In this document: piece by piece, positions 11,950-24,456 of the stretch
How the letters are laid out: every line of letters starts with the position of its first letter
Position numbering within the stretch: position 1 is the stretch's first letter
Notes under the pieces: model-generated
What the model saw: the letters and a program-made list of their open reading frames with translations, nothing else
Database searches by the model: none
What the model was told of the DNA's origin: nothing
Position numbers and translations under genes: made by a program
Assembly: GCA_036250195.1 (NCBI GenBank)
Contig: JAVHZZ010000002.1
Span: 365,450,124 to 365,514,123, forward strand
Length of the DNA: 64,000 bases
Reading direction: 5' to 3'
DNA from: Mixophyes australis
Lineage: Eukaryota > Chordata > Amphibia > Anura > Limnodynastidae

Positions 11950-12800
11950 AATAACCACCAGCTGTCACGATTTTGTATGGAATTCTTTTACACCAGACCA
12001 AATGTCAAAATTTTGTGCTGACTCATCTGCATCTGCATCACCACTGGGTGTCTTGGGAAATTTAAGTTTTATCCTATCAGCAGTTGCCAAAGAAACTGAG
12101 GGAGAATGATTTGTCATGTCATGTACTACTTGAGCTGTCAGCTTGCTGACCAGGCGCTCATTGCATCTCTCGAGATCTGGGTCAACTGGAAAGAAAGAGA
12201 AGTTATAGCTCTTAAACGTAGGATCATGCACAGTTGCCAAAATGTAGTGATCTGATTTCAAGATGTTGATAACTCTCGGATCCTGGTGAAACAAATAAAG
12301 CACTTGATCTACAAGTCCTACATAGCTAGAGGAATTTCTTAGTTTAATCTCCTCCTTCAATTTCTCTAGCTGCTTTTCCAAAAGTCTAATTAGGGGACTC
12401 ACTTGACTCAAGCTAAAAGTGTCTGATCTCAGTTCACAGGTGACTACTTAGAGTGGTTTCAGCACCTTGCACTCCACGGAAAGTATTTTCTACTGTGCTG
12501 GACTAAAGTACACTCCCCCTCAAATTCGAATCTTCTTGCTGCAGCTGTAATCTCCTGCATGCTGTTGCAGAATGCTGAAAATGATCTAAATTATATCTCC
12601 TGCATGTCACTTTTTGAAAAGCTTGGTACCACCAAGTTGATTGTGTGAAGAAAACAGGGAATGTGATGGAATTCTCCCTGTTGTAATGCTCTCATAATAT
12701 TGGTGGCGTTATCACAAATGACATATCCTCAGCAGAGTCCAAGCGGGATAAGCCATGTAGCAATGACATCCCTTAGTTTTTCAAACAGGTTGTCATCGGT
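11950..12800 (-). pseudogene. hAT transposase fragment, antisense copy
   Basis: The minus strand encodes, with stops and frameshifts, the region from around transposase residue 410 (LFEKL..VIATWLIPL, DNATNI) through PLIRLLEKQLEKLKEE, YVGLVDQVLYL, DPRVINILKSDHYILAT and DESAQNFDIWSGVKE. This corresponds to about residues 410-725 of the intact protein at 53761-56400. The BED domain and hATC domain are missing. It lies head to head with the plus-strand copy that begins near 12818, making a long inverted repeat. Confidence 0.85.
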
Positions 12801-12817
12801 ATGCCGGTGATACACAA

Positions 12818-15366
12818 ATGCAGGATACCACTTTGTGTTTGCAACATGATGAGGGAGATATTTGTGTAGCTGACGATGGTGCTAATGAGGATGTTGATGA
12901 GGATGATGATGAGGATGATGTTGTTTGTGTAAGTCCTGCACCAGTGGAAGCAGTTCTTGTCAGTGATAAGAAGAAGGTTATTGTCATGCCTGTGCATAAG
13001 ACCAAAATATCCACCTCTTATGTGTGCAATTATTTTTACCCAATCCTGACAACAGTTGTCTAGCAATTTATAGCATTTGTAAAGCCACACCGATAACACC
13101 TTCCTCATCAATATCCTCACTAGTGATCGGAGTTAGTCCTGCATCCAAGTTGCTAAGACTAGATGACTTCTCCAGGATTACTCTGAAGAATTCCTGAGCA
13201 TTAGTCACACTGCTGCTGCTGCTGGCGGTTGGATCTTCATCCCAGAAGTAGACCAAGAAGAAGACTACTAGTAGTTTACAAAAATTGACTGTTAAACAAT
13301 CATTATCAAGAGGAAGCAAGTATGAAAGCTGTCATCCAGTTTCAAAGTGGCTCACAGACACCATGGCAACTATGCTAATATTAGATCTGCATCCAATATC
13401 CACAATTAATGCAGCTGGTTTTAGACAGTTAATTGAGGTACTGTGTCCCCGTTACCAAATTCCATTACAACACCATTTTACTAGAAAAGCAATTCCTCAC
13501 CTCTACCAGAAGGTTCCAAAAAATGTAATTATCCGGCTACAAAATACCATTCTACCCACAGATATGTGGACAAATGGAACTGGGCAAACTAAAGATTATA
13601 TGAATGTGACAGCCCACTGGGTTGGTGAATTGCCTTCAGCAGCAGGAACAGCAGCAGCATGTACCCAACAACACCAGATTATTATTAGGTAGGCTACTCT
13701 GTGTATTAGTGGCTTCACTAAAAGGCATAATGATGACAACCTGTTTGAAAAACTAAAGGATGTCATAGCAACATGGCTTATCCCGTTTTGGACCCTCCTG
13801 AGGATATGTCATTTATGATAATGCCACAAATATTTTGCGAGCATTACAGCTTGGTGAAATCCATCACATTCCTTGTTTTGTTCACACAAATTACAGGGAT
13901 GTGCAGGAGATGTAGTCTGTGGCCCGAATTTTTTTTTGACATTTTCGTCATTCTGCATCAGCATGCAGGAAATTGCATCAGTTGCTAGAACAATTTAATT
14001 TGCCCTGCCTCCAACTGAAGCAAGCAGTAGTAACACTTTATATGCTTCTGAGTATGGAGGAACAGCAAAAAGCCATCCACGCTTACTCCACAAGCCATGA
14101 CATTGGGAAAGAAGGGGAATGTATTTTAGTCCAGCGCATTGGAGAATACATTCCATGTCGTGCAAGGTGTTGAAACAATTCTAATTAGTCACCTGTGAAC
14201 TGAGTTCAGACACTGAAAGCTTGAGCAAAGTGATTCCCTTAATTAGATTTTTGGAAAAGAACCTTGAAAAACTGAAGGAGGAGATGAAACAAAGAAATTA
14301 CGCTAAATATGTTGGACTTGTTGATTAAGTACTTTATTCGCTTCGCCAGGATCGAATAATTATAAACTTCTGGAAATCGTATCACTACATTTTGGCGACT
14401 ATGCTTGATGCTAGGTTTAAGAGCTATGTCTTCTCTTTATTTTCCACTGTCCCAGATCACAAGAAATGCAGTGAGCTCCTGGTGAACAAGTTGACAGTTG
14501 AAGTGGTACCTGACACAACGGCGTCCCCTCCTTTAGTTTCTCAGGCTACTGCTGCTATGAAAAAATTAAGCTTTTCTAAGAGACCCAAGGATGATGCAGA
14601 TGATTCAGCAGAATATTTTGACATTTGGTCTGGTCTAAAAGAATTGCCCAAAAATCGTGACAGCTCTGTCTTAAAATAAACTGCGAATTCCACGAGGAAA
14701 GCCTTTACTGGCAATTAGATGAAAGTACAGAGACTTCTGTAATGGTGTGGATTTAATTGTATTGAGTGATGATGATATAGACACTGATGAACATGAGAAT
14801 GATGACAATGCAGATTGCAGGTGCTGGGATCTAGCTGAGAAAAGGAAGCTAGCTGATGCTGGAATGCTTATTAATATTTGGGTAAAACGACATGTTGGCA
14901 ATTTTATGGTTTTCTACAGTAAAATTTCACCTTTATTAAATATGTGTGTTTACCTTTAAAAAGGTAAAAGCTTTTTTTGACATTTTTGTTTTTGACATTT
15001 ATGAAACAGAGACTTCTGTAATGATGGTTCCAGCGGGGGTGAATTAATATTGTGTTAGGAAGATGTACACACTGATGAGGGTGACGATGAGGTTGAAGAT
15101 GATGACAACAACATCTTGCCAAGGTAGAGTTCATTGACAGCACTGTTACCTTAGCTGCCTTAAGCACATTGTTACCTTGGGACCCAAACAAATCAAGCAC
15201 TTCAGCCACAAAAGTGGCACTCCTTGTCGCTGAAGTGTTTGGTTTGTTAAAGTGTGCATGTGCCTTTTTAGATCCATTATAAGGGTGGATAGGAGGGTCC
15301 CAAGAACAATTCCATCTTGCACCACTTTTCCTTTCAGATACTGCTGTGTGCCAATGTTACCTACAT
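12818..15366 (+). pseudogene. Decayed hAT element copy (transposase pseudogene plus 3' region)
   Basis: Plus-strand frames give, in order: an acidic segment; VMPVHKTK and the start of a BED finger (YVCNYFYP); LTVKQSL and CPRYQIP; TDMWTNGTGQTKDY containing the first catalytic Asp; VTAHWV; a degraded middle; LDARFKSYVFSLF; and SAEYFDIWSGLKELP. The BED finger is cut after about 13070, jumping straight to the serine-rich linker, so its Cys/His ligands are lost. The hATC domain is also missing. An inverted N-terminal piece sits at 14806-15000. From about 15007 the 3' tail matches that of the other copies up to about 15366. The many stops mean it is inactive. Confidence 0.85.
14806..15000 (-). repeat. 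Inverted 5' fragment inside the hAT 3' region
   Basis: This segment matches, in the opposite sense, two pieces of the N-terminal coding region of the copy at 40155-45548 (around 44165-44235 and 44960-45060 in that copy). It is bracketed by two copies of CAGAGACTTCTGTAATG (14731 and 15007). The same C-terminal/N-terminal inverted junction occurs at about 62403. Confidence 0.6.
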
Positions 15367-15372
15367 GTGCTA

Positions 15373-15712
15373 TAAGTGCTGAAGTTTGTTTTCAATTGAC
15401 CTTTCAATTGCTTCTCTCTTGTACGTGGGACCACATACTTTGTTTTTCACTGGGATCACCATCTCCAACTGTGTTATAGGAGTGCTCTGGGTGACGGTGA
15501 TCTCCTTGTCTCCATCTTCTAGATCTTCGTCTGCAGGGGCCAGTGACACACCCATTTGTTTTCTCAGGTCTCTTACTGTTCCTTAAACTGGACATATTTA
15601 TCATCCTGCCTCAGCGCCTCCTCTGTATCATTCTTCTGAAGCGCAGTGTATCTCTCATGTACATGCATGAGTTTACTCATTGTGTCTGCACTAAACTTTA
15701 CTTCTTGATCCT
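15373..15712 (-). pseudogene. nsmce2: Processed (retro-)pseudogene fragment of nsmce2
   Basis: Minus-strand translation gives MSKLMHVHERYTALQKND, then KYVQFKEQ, (frameshift) RDLRKQMG, EITVTQST, PITQLEM, PVKNKVCGPTY and EAIERSIENKL. This follows the order of vertebrate NSMCE2/MMS21, the SUMO E3 ligase of the SMC5/6 complex, from the region before the SP-RING into its start. It is intronless over about 110 codons, suggesting a retrocopy. It is dead: one base is missing after KYVQFKEQ, a few residues including the Cys before PITQ are deleted, the ring His in CGHTY is Pro here, and the rest of the ring is absent. It ends against the hAT remnant, in the opposite orientation. No poly(A) tail is seen, because the 3' end is truncated. 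Confidence 0.75.
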
Positions 15713-16139
15713 TTTAGAAATGGAGAGTAAAAGGAAACATCTTGGAAAGGTGGTAATATCAGGTTATTTTCTGATCCTTTCTTGTAACCAAGCATCCAAG
15801 CTGTTTGGCCTATTTTGTTGAATATATTATCATTATTACTGTATTATAAACTATCTTTTTAAAGATTCAATACAATGTAATATATCTTTCAAGTTACTTT
15901 TACAGATTAGTTCACAGAAAATTTGTAACAGAACAATTTGGGACTATTGAATTTCTTGCGGTCTGCGTGGCTTGACTCCACCCACCATAAAGGCGCAGGG
16001 TCTAACATGGTGATGGTGCAAGCGAGGGACCACCACAAGGAGGTTTGGGCTTTGCTAATTCAACCTGCAGGTCAATGTTCTCCGTATGGGTACCAAGTAA
16101 GACCATCAGGAGAGGAAGATTAACCAACAAGAGCATAAA
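15713..16139. other. No gene seen
   Basis: The region may include the 5' part of the nsmce2 retrocopy, but I cannot extend the match past about 15712. The rest is AT-rich until GC-richer LTR-like sequence begins near 15950. Confidence 0.3.
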
Positions 16140-16912
16140 GGTTGGGCATTGGATACCAGTATCAATAGAAGAGATTCAGATACAGGATACCAGGATACCA
16201 AATTAGTTCAGAAACATATGATGCTGGATACCAGGAACAATATAAGAGATTTGAATATATTTAGATACAGGATGCAAAGATACTAGGATTAGCTTAGAAG
16301 CATATAATGCTGGATACAGGAACAGTAGATGAGATTTGGCTACAGGATACCAGGATTAGCTTAGAAGCATATAATGCTGGATACAGGAACAATAGAAGAG
16401 ATATGGATACAGGATACCAAGATACCAGAATTAGTTTAGAAGCATATGACGCTGGATACCAGGAACAGTAGAACAGATTCAGGCACCAGATACCAATATA
16501 CTAGGATTAGCTTTGAATCAAATGATGCTGGGCACCAGAAACAGTATAAGAGATCTGGATACAGGATACCAGAATTTCAGAATACCAGGATATCAGGATG
16601 CTAAGATACCAGGATACAAGGATAGCAGAAAAACAGGGAACCAAACAATCCAGCAACTACACAGGTTACAGGACATAAGGTACTCTCTGGATTGTCCAGG
16701 TACCTTAAATGGTTAGGGGTAATAAGGGGGAGTGATAACTAATCAGCCTATGGTTGAATACCAAAGATAATGAAAGACATTTGTGCAGACCTGAAGAAAA
16801 GATGGCACCCGCTGTCGGAGAGGATGCGGCGCATCAGCGCCTGGAGAATCGGCGGACGAGGGCAGGTAAGTGCGGGAAACTCCAGTAGAGAAGCGGGATA
16901 TTATGGTGCGTG
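16140..16912 (-). repeat. Truncated LTR-like segment with GGATACCAG minisatellite
   Basis: On the minus strand the segment begins TGTCACGCACC (ending at 16912 on the plus strand), like the TGTCA starts of the neighbouring LTRs. At 16160-16640 it holds a degenerate array in which GATACAGGATACCAGGATAC and AGCATATAATGCTGGATAC recur every 60-95 bp. The other LTR end is not visible, so the element is probably truncated. Confidence 0.4.
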
Positions 16913-18388
16913 ACAATATTCATAATTTTTTGCTTTAAACATTCATACAAAATGTAACTAATAAATGTTAAGTATGTTATTTTATTGTTTTTAGATCCAT
17001 ATGTATTATTATAACTGGTAACTGCTAGCATTTCGTCCATGCAACCATCACATACTGTACAGTTTTTGCTGTACCATAACAACTTAAGGCAATATTTGTA
17101 AATTATGTATACATACATGCATAATACATTTTTGTTTGTGTTGTACAGAATCAATCATATAAAATAAATGTCACAATGTTCAGGGCATGTATTGGTTTTG
17201 TTTTGTAAAATGGTCACATTATGTTATTTTGTATTTTGTATCTATTGCTAAGTATGTTTGCCAGAGGTTTGCCAGAGGTGTACATGCTAACATCTTTGTA
17301 ACCTAATATGTAATGATGAACTGCAACTGCATAATCTTTAAAATGATAAAAATTACAGCAAGTAAATTCACATGAATAATTTTAAATATTCAGTATTTTT
17401 TCAGATACCTAAAATAAGATTATACAGTATAATTTAAATATAAATATTGTAAATTTTTCATTTTTATACATAAGCAGATAATAAAACATTTCCAAAAGTG
17501 CAAAAAAAAATGTAGCAATAATTCATTATTTATCCACCTGCACATACCCAGATACGTACTGGCATTCCAGTTCTGGTAACTGCCCTTGGAAAATTGGTCA
17601 GTGGGTAATTTTGCATGATTGCATGTTTGACTGGATGTGTAGTCTAATACCATTTTAAAACCATTGCCTTTATTAATTTAAACTTTTATGTTTTTGTTTA
17701 TATTTATTTATTATCCTAAATACATAATGAGACTTAAGGGATATCAGGACTTTATTACATGTGTCAAATGTGTTTTGCACTTTTATAAATGACCCTTAAT
17801 GACTTATAGTTCAGATCATATTTGTAATCATAGCACTATTTTAATTTAGCTATTGTGTTTTATAGATACACATACAGAAAAATTTTTATCCCACAGAAAA
17901 ATGTTACTGAAACATGTACTATTGTAGAGGCAGTAAAAATGTCCTAGTTTATGTCCATGTACAAAATAGTGGAATGTTCTAAATTTGGCCCCGTAATTCC
18001 CTTCTCAGGTTAGGAAACATGCTAAAATGAAATAAATTTTGGAAATCTACAGCAAACCTATTCACTGTAACTTATGCACTAACTGATAATAGTGAATGAT
18101 GTCTTATACAGGACAGGCAAAATATATTATTTCTATAAGAATATGGTCAGAAGTTTAATGTTTTACTGCTGCTAAAAATTACCAGACTAACATGTCCACT
18201 CCAAGGCAATTTAAACTCAATAAAGTGAGGATTATATCATCAGTAGTATTATTTATATCATGTCATCCACGAAAGAAAAATATATACTTATATGCTAGGT
18301 GTATTTAAGTACTTTTGCAAATAAAGAAATGTGCTGCAGATATGCTTGTTCTGTGATCAGTCAAAGTCCACTTACACTTTATATATAT
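16913..18388. other. AT-rich stretch, no gene seen
   Basis: The longest frames are under 110 codons and are rich in Tyr/Ile/Asn/Lys, as expected of AT-rich background. No terminal repeats were noticed. Confidence 0.4.
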
Positions 18389-18778
18389 TGTGACAATGAG
18401 GGTTATCTGCCATACCTATCCTGCATAGGGATAGGTAAATTCCCAAAGAGTCTGCAGGTACAGGCTGCTGACAGGGTTAAATTCTTGCAGAGTGAGACTC
18501 CTATGTTGAACATACATGGGAAAGGACAAGTTCTATTGAGGTAATTAGAGAAAATGAAGGGTTTGATTGCATTTAAACCTGTATTGTTCTATTGTGTGAT
18601 GTGATCGATGCCAACTTTTGGCTGGTGACTAGGCAGAAGAACTGTGGCTAGCCAAAGCTAGGGTCTCCAGGTGTCATCCTGCCGAAAGTGAGTCTTATTG
18701 GTGATATGAGCAATAAATGCACCATTTATTCAAGCAAGAAGTTGTTGTGTCTGTCATCTGCCGGGTTTCAGCATCACA
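18389..18778 (+). mobile_element. Solo LTR
   Basis: The 390-bp segment begins TGTGACAATG and ends CAGCATCACA, flanked on both sides by ATAT. It contains GAGCAATAAATGC about 70 bp before the end, matching the polyadenylation layout (GAGCAATAAA) of the LTR at 30496-31364. No internal sequence adjoins, so it is probably a solo LTR of a related family. Confidence 0.65.
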
Positions 18779-21700
18779 ATATATATCTCACTTCAAAGTA
18801 CTGTCTACTAGAACATTAGGATGACCACCTTCATTTATTACAAATATTCAACTTGTGCTTCGAAAATATTGCACTTATGAGCCACATGTTTGTGTTGCAT
18901 AAATTATGAGAGTGAGGGAATCTCTGTGCTGTCTGTATTCTTATTGCACATTTTAATATGTTTTTTAAAAGGGCATCTGCTCCTGGTTGGTATAAAATAC
19001 ATCCCATTGTAAATATAGGACAACTCACAATCTCAGGCATCTCCAGAGCAACCAAAAAGAGTGGGCAACTTTATAAGAGGTGCTATTTCTGAGAGTCTGT
19101 TACTGTTCTCTGTTAGCACTGATTGTCCAATGGTGAGGTAAATATAATAATGACCATTTAATACCTATCTTAATATATACTACCAGTCACAAAGGGTAGG
19201 TTCTAGTTTAAACCAAGCAATATCTGCTCAATTTTCTCTGGTAGACACAGTATAATACAGGGAATAATGATCATGATAATCATAACAAGAAAGATTTTCC
19301 ACAGAGTGTAATGTAAGATTATATATATTCTTATTAACAATATGTATTTTCAAAAGCAGTCTTTACACATTTTATAAGACAGTGTAGAAATCATAATAAA
19401 TATTACATCAAATACAATGCATTGCCTTCTTCAACTGTTTTATCAATGTGTTATATGTGCCCTTCCTATCTTTGTATGAATGTATGTATCTCAGATTTAG
19501 TTATAATTCCCTTGTTGTCTAGAATATTTCAGCTCCTATCAACAATGCACATAGGCCAATGGTGGCCATCCTTAACAAAGCACAGTATTTTATTCACATG
19601 TTTTTTGTAGTAATAATCTATAAGCACGTACAATGTATCACTAAGCATATATACACAACAATATAACAAACACATTATACAATAAAATCTTTATTAAAAT
19701 ATAGAGTGTTAAAAATAATTATAAAACTCCAGCAGTAGCAGCATACAGCATTGAATATAATACAGTACTTATAAGTCCACAGCACAGTCAAACTCCTAAA
19801 GAACAATGTAACAATATAATTTATTACTTGCTAACAGTGTAACAATATCCCTTCACTTATCATTTACAATATACTGACAGTGTAACAATATCACTTCTAA
19901 TCTTTCCCAAGTAACGATTTCAACAAAAACTATTTCACTTTCCAATCTTTCCCATTTTCCCAAATCTTTCCCAAGTAAACATTTCCACATAAACTATTTA
20001 CAGCTCCTATTAATAAAAATGCCTTTCAATAACACACTGTATATATAAAATACTATACCACTAAACACTAAACATATTAAACACAATACCACTAAACACT
20101 TAACATATAAAACATATCTAACCAATATATATTCCCTCATGATCAAATATTACCACAGCCCATAATGACTTATGAAAGAGACCTCTTCTGGCTTGGTCCA
20201 TGGTGTGGAATGAGAGAGAATACATTTGTGTCTCAAGTCCAGTGTTTCTGCAAAGTGACCCACAAATTCTATTCTAATGTGTTAAGAGATGTTAATTGCA
20301 AAGATCTCTGTAGGCATAGCCCTTGTACAAGATGTGTGCCAGGCCTATTCAAATTGACTTTAGTGTAGAACTCTTTTCACAACTCTGTTTAGACAAAGCT
20401 TAGTATCATGCCATATAAAGTGGGGGAGGAGAGTATTGTCCAGTTAAAATTAAATATCATACTCTTTTTCAAGAGGAAAAGAACTTTGGGTCCCCTGCTA
20501 AACTGGGGATGCCCCCCAAAATGCACATTCTCACTTTCACATTTAGGTACAATATAAGATGCATGAGTGAGCCTAGTCTGCATTTAGCTAATATCTCTTT
20601 GATTTTTCCTGCTCCATCCCTTTGAAGATACAATAGATTGTGAAATCTATTGCACTTCACAGACATCAAGTTACATCATCTGTGTCCACACTTTAGAGAC
20701 ATGTTGTAAGACCTGTATGTGGATGACCCTCTGGTCACTTATGAACACATCCAAGAGTAAGCCAGGGCAGTGACAGGGGGTTATATATTTATTTCAATAT
20801 GTTACCAAAATAAATCTCTATCTGTATTGAGGAGATAAAGCAATATAAAAAAAATTTGGAGAGAAAAAATAGAAAAGTTATTCCTTGTGTGCTTGGAAAC
20901 AAATAATTAGTATCATGTTTCCAATGAATCTTTAAATATGTAATTTTAGAAAGTTGGTCACCATTACAGCAAGTAGAAATAACACAAATGTTTTATTGAG
21001 TGCCGTTTTGAGTGTTTTTTTTTAGAAATTATACTTTGTAACAATAAGAAAGTATAATATATACTTTGATGTGTTGATAATATTGGACATTTTTCATGTA
21101 TTTTGTTTTCATTGAAAACACTTTGCTAAATTCGTAGAAAAGGTTCCCAATATCCCCTTTTAAACTAGCTCTCCTAGTATTTATTGTGCATTGCCATAGT
21201 GTTATAGGTCTTAAGGACATACATTGTACTTGTCTATTTTATAGAGTCCATGGATGACATCATTGGTACATACGCTAACTTGATTATTGTTATATTTTTT
21301 AATTATCAAAAGAAAGACCTCTCTGAGAATTAGGCTGTAACAAGTATTCCCTTAAAGTAATTCAATTAAAATTTCAAAATACATATACTAGATCAGTACA
21401 ACACTGGAGGTTTGTTTCTAAAAAAAAAATTGTCTCCAAGAACATATAATGTGGGGAGGCTGTTGGGCATGTAAGGGACATGTGTGGAGATTTGATGGCA
21501 TGTGAGGTTGCTGACAGGCATGTAGGGATATCAAATGGCATGCAGAGGTCTGATGGTCATGTAAAGGCATGTGGGGACTCATCTGCATAGAGACTGATGA
21601 TGTATTTGCAGTGCATGCTAGAAATGTTAACTAGTTGCAAACATTTAAAATTATGTGCAGAGGTCTCAATAATTAATTCAAGCTTTTGTCCCAATAGTTC

Positions 21701-22440
21701 TACTTTGCTAATTAAAACTTGAGCTTTAAAAAAGAACTTCATATTTTTATGCAAAGAATTTTCTTCCTGGTACAAATGTACATGGCACCATCAGATGGAT
21801 GATAGCATGAGAAAAAAAGTTGTGCTGAGTTGACTCCATCCACAGTGTGCCCCAAGGTTTGACGTTGGTGTTACCCTTCATGTGAAAAGCACACCTCTAA
21901 TGCAAAGACATGAGTGAAGTTGTGGTGAAATTCTGCATACATAAATTTTGTAGCAAAACTGTTTTTTTTGCAGAGGTGCAAAATTCTGGTGATACAATCA
22001 TTTGCATTCCGCTTTGTATTTGTAATTTATCTTTTTGCAAAATTTATAGTCTATAAACAAAGCTGGGAAAATGACAGTTAATTAACTTTATTCTGTGGTG
22101 ATATTTCAATTCCAGGCAGAAGAAAAATTGATGGGGAAATTCTACATGGAACATTTAAGACCAAATTCTGGCAGAGAAACATCTCAAATTTTACAAGTGG
22201 AATCAGGTGAATATTAGTGAGGTGAATACATGAAAGTGCTTAGAGCACAGAACAAATTGAATGACTTATGGGAAATATATATAACAGCCACGTTTTCAGA
22301 TTGGACTTTCAATAATCAGGCAATAGAATGATAACCTATTTACAGTACATAATGTAAATGAAACTGAAATTGTGCAGTTAATATATTTATAGCAAGTCCC
22401 ATTTACATTTTTAAATTGTCATCATCAAGAATTTTCTTTA
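18779..22440. other. Long AT-rich stretch, no recognisable gene
   Basis: Only short frames without motifs are present. At 21450-21580 there is a loose repetition of GGCATGT-type words (GGCATGTGAGG, GGCATGTAGGG, GGCATGCAGAGG). I found no element boundaries. Confidence 0.4.
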
Positions 22441-22444
22441 CATT

Positions 22445-23640
22445 GCCAAAGAATCTGTATTGATGGGGTCGTGGATTGGACGTTGGCAGGAAGTGGTTGG
22501 AAGTGGATGCACACTGAGTGACCTCTCCTGCTGCCGAACCTTTTCCCGATCCCATACTGAAATTTACAGGTCTAGCGAATGGCCTGACGGAGCCCTGGAA
22601 ATTATCAATGGGAATATTAAAATTGCAGAGTATAAGAGTAGGCAGGTCAAAGAATGGGAAATAAGTGAGCCAGGGTGCAAAGTTGTCAAAAAATTGTACA
22701 ACTGGACCTGCTGGCGATAAATGACAGCAAGACGACAGGGAAGAGAAGAAAATAGATGGATAGTGTGGACTTCAAAGAAAGAGAATGAGAGTGAGGATTA
22801 AGAGGGTATAACTTGGAAGGTGCAACTTGGAGATGCAATTCCTGCCCCATCACCTAGTCTGGTTCTGGATCTGGGGGTATGGCTGAGGAAGAGTTTCCCA
22901 TAGAAGAGAGCTACAGGGGATGTAGTGTCAGTGGAGGTGAGCCAAGTTTGCATAATGATAAGGAGGTTCAAGGATTTAGAAATGAATAGATCAAGAATGA
23001 ATGCAAGTTGTGACAAACAGATCTGGGGTTCCCCAGTCCTCAGGAGAAGGAAAGAGAGGATAGTAGAGATATGTGGATAAGGTTGGCGGGACTGCAAGTA
23101 CGGGGTGGATGTAAAAGTTTGGGTAGAAAGAAGAGCGTGAGCAAAGAGTGAGTATTGTACGGGGTCCAGGGTTAGGCGAAACCTAGCAGCCATGAGAAGG
23201 TGCAGGGTGAGGAAAAGCATATGTGAGGAGGATTTGTGGGTGTGAGGTTTATTTCTATTTAAGTAGGCTTGTAAGTGTGGTGAGTGCAGGAGACAAAACA
23301 GTTCATGTGTGCAGACTAGTGAGGAGGGAGTAGTGAAGGGGAAATCATAATAGGGGTGGGAGAAATAGTATTATGGAGAAAGAAGAGGAGTTTGAAGAGA
23401 AATGTGGTGATAGTAAAGAGGTGAAAATGTAAATTGAGTAGATGCATTGTGGAAAGATGTGAGAGATGTGAATGAATGTGTATTAGCTGGGATAGGTAAT
23501 GAGAGAGTGGAAAGGATCAATTGATCCAAATTTTGTAATGCAATGGAAGAAGTGAAAGGCAGTTCTGTAGCTCTGACACAACGAAGTCCAGGATGATGAC
23601 AGTTGGATGCAAAGGGTCCAGCAGCCAAACTGAGGTGGCA
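22445..23640 (-). pseudogene. LINE (CR1/L2-like) endonuclease-domain fragment
   Basis: The minus strand encodes, across frameshifts, QTWLTSTDTTSPVALFYGK, FLSHTPRSRTRLGDGAG and, further on, FNIPIDNFQGS. These correspond to the ETWL, SHTPR..GGGVG and GDFNxHID blocks of apurinic-type endonucleases in non-LTR retrotransposons. The catalytic Glu of ETWL is Gln here. The upstream part (to about 23630) is a proline/serine-rich lead-in. Reverse transcriptase is not present, so this is a truncated, dead fragment. Confidence 0.65.
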
Positions 23641-23749
23641 AAAACAATCACAATTTAGCTCAATAAGCAGCTGAACAGATGCTTAAACAGCAATGACAGT
23701 TGAGCTCTGTGGGTCCCACAGCTGAACATAAATGGTCTTTCAGTATATC

Positions 23750-24391
23750 TGTCAGGCGCCGCCTACGCACTCCCCATAGTTGTCGGAGATGGTCGCCCTC
23801 TTGTTCACGCTAGCGTCCCGTTGCCTAGCAGCTGGACATACTTACGGATATATGACAGCGCAGCGCACCCATACACTGTGCATTACGTCCCGTAACTAGG
23901 CAGCGGGACGCCATCTCTCGCAGCCTGTCGGCGGTCAGCTGCGTCTGATCGCTTGAAACCTCTGGCTCCAATCAGAGAGCACCTTCATGTATTTAAACCT
24001 CACTCTATCGCCATTAGGGTCCCAGAGTATTGGTTCACCAAACTTCAGCGTTCCTGTTTGTTCTTCTGAACTCTTGGTTCCTGATTCAGCTTGCCTTTGA
24101 CTCTCCCTGTGGATTCAGTTTTGTACTGCGCTGCCTGTTCTGGACACTTGGCCCATTCCTGACTACTCTCATGATTATCTACATTGTACTGTGCTACCAT
24201 TGGTTCTGATCCGGACTGTCCGACCACTCTACCTTCATCACTGCACCGGTGACTATCTGGAAGAACCGCGACCTGCGCACCTCACGCAGCGAAGTCCATA
24301 CCTCCTTGCGGGGGTCCCCGGTGGCTCCGCACCACTCAGGTTAGTTGCACCAATACCAGTCAGTGGTAATTCCTGCATTTAATTCATGACA
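23750..24391 (+). mobile_element. LTR-like element (TGTCAGGC...TTCATGACA)
   Basis: The segment begins TGTCAGGCGCC and ends ATTCATGACA, giving TGTCA/TGACA inverted ends. It is CpG-rich compared with its surroundings and has a TATTTAAA-type TATA site near 23990. No matching 5-bp duplication flanks it, and no internal sequence adjoins. It is probably an old solo LTR. Confidence 0.5.
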
Positions 24392-24456
24392 AGTTCCTTG
24401 TTAGCATGTCATCTTTTGGCATGTTAATCCGAGACTCAAAAAATAGGTGGACATCA

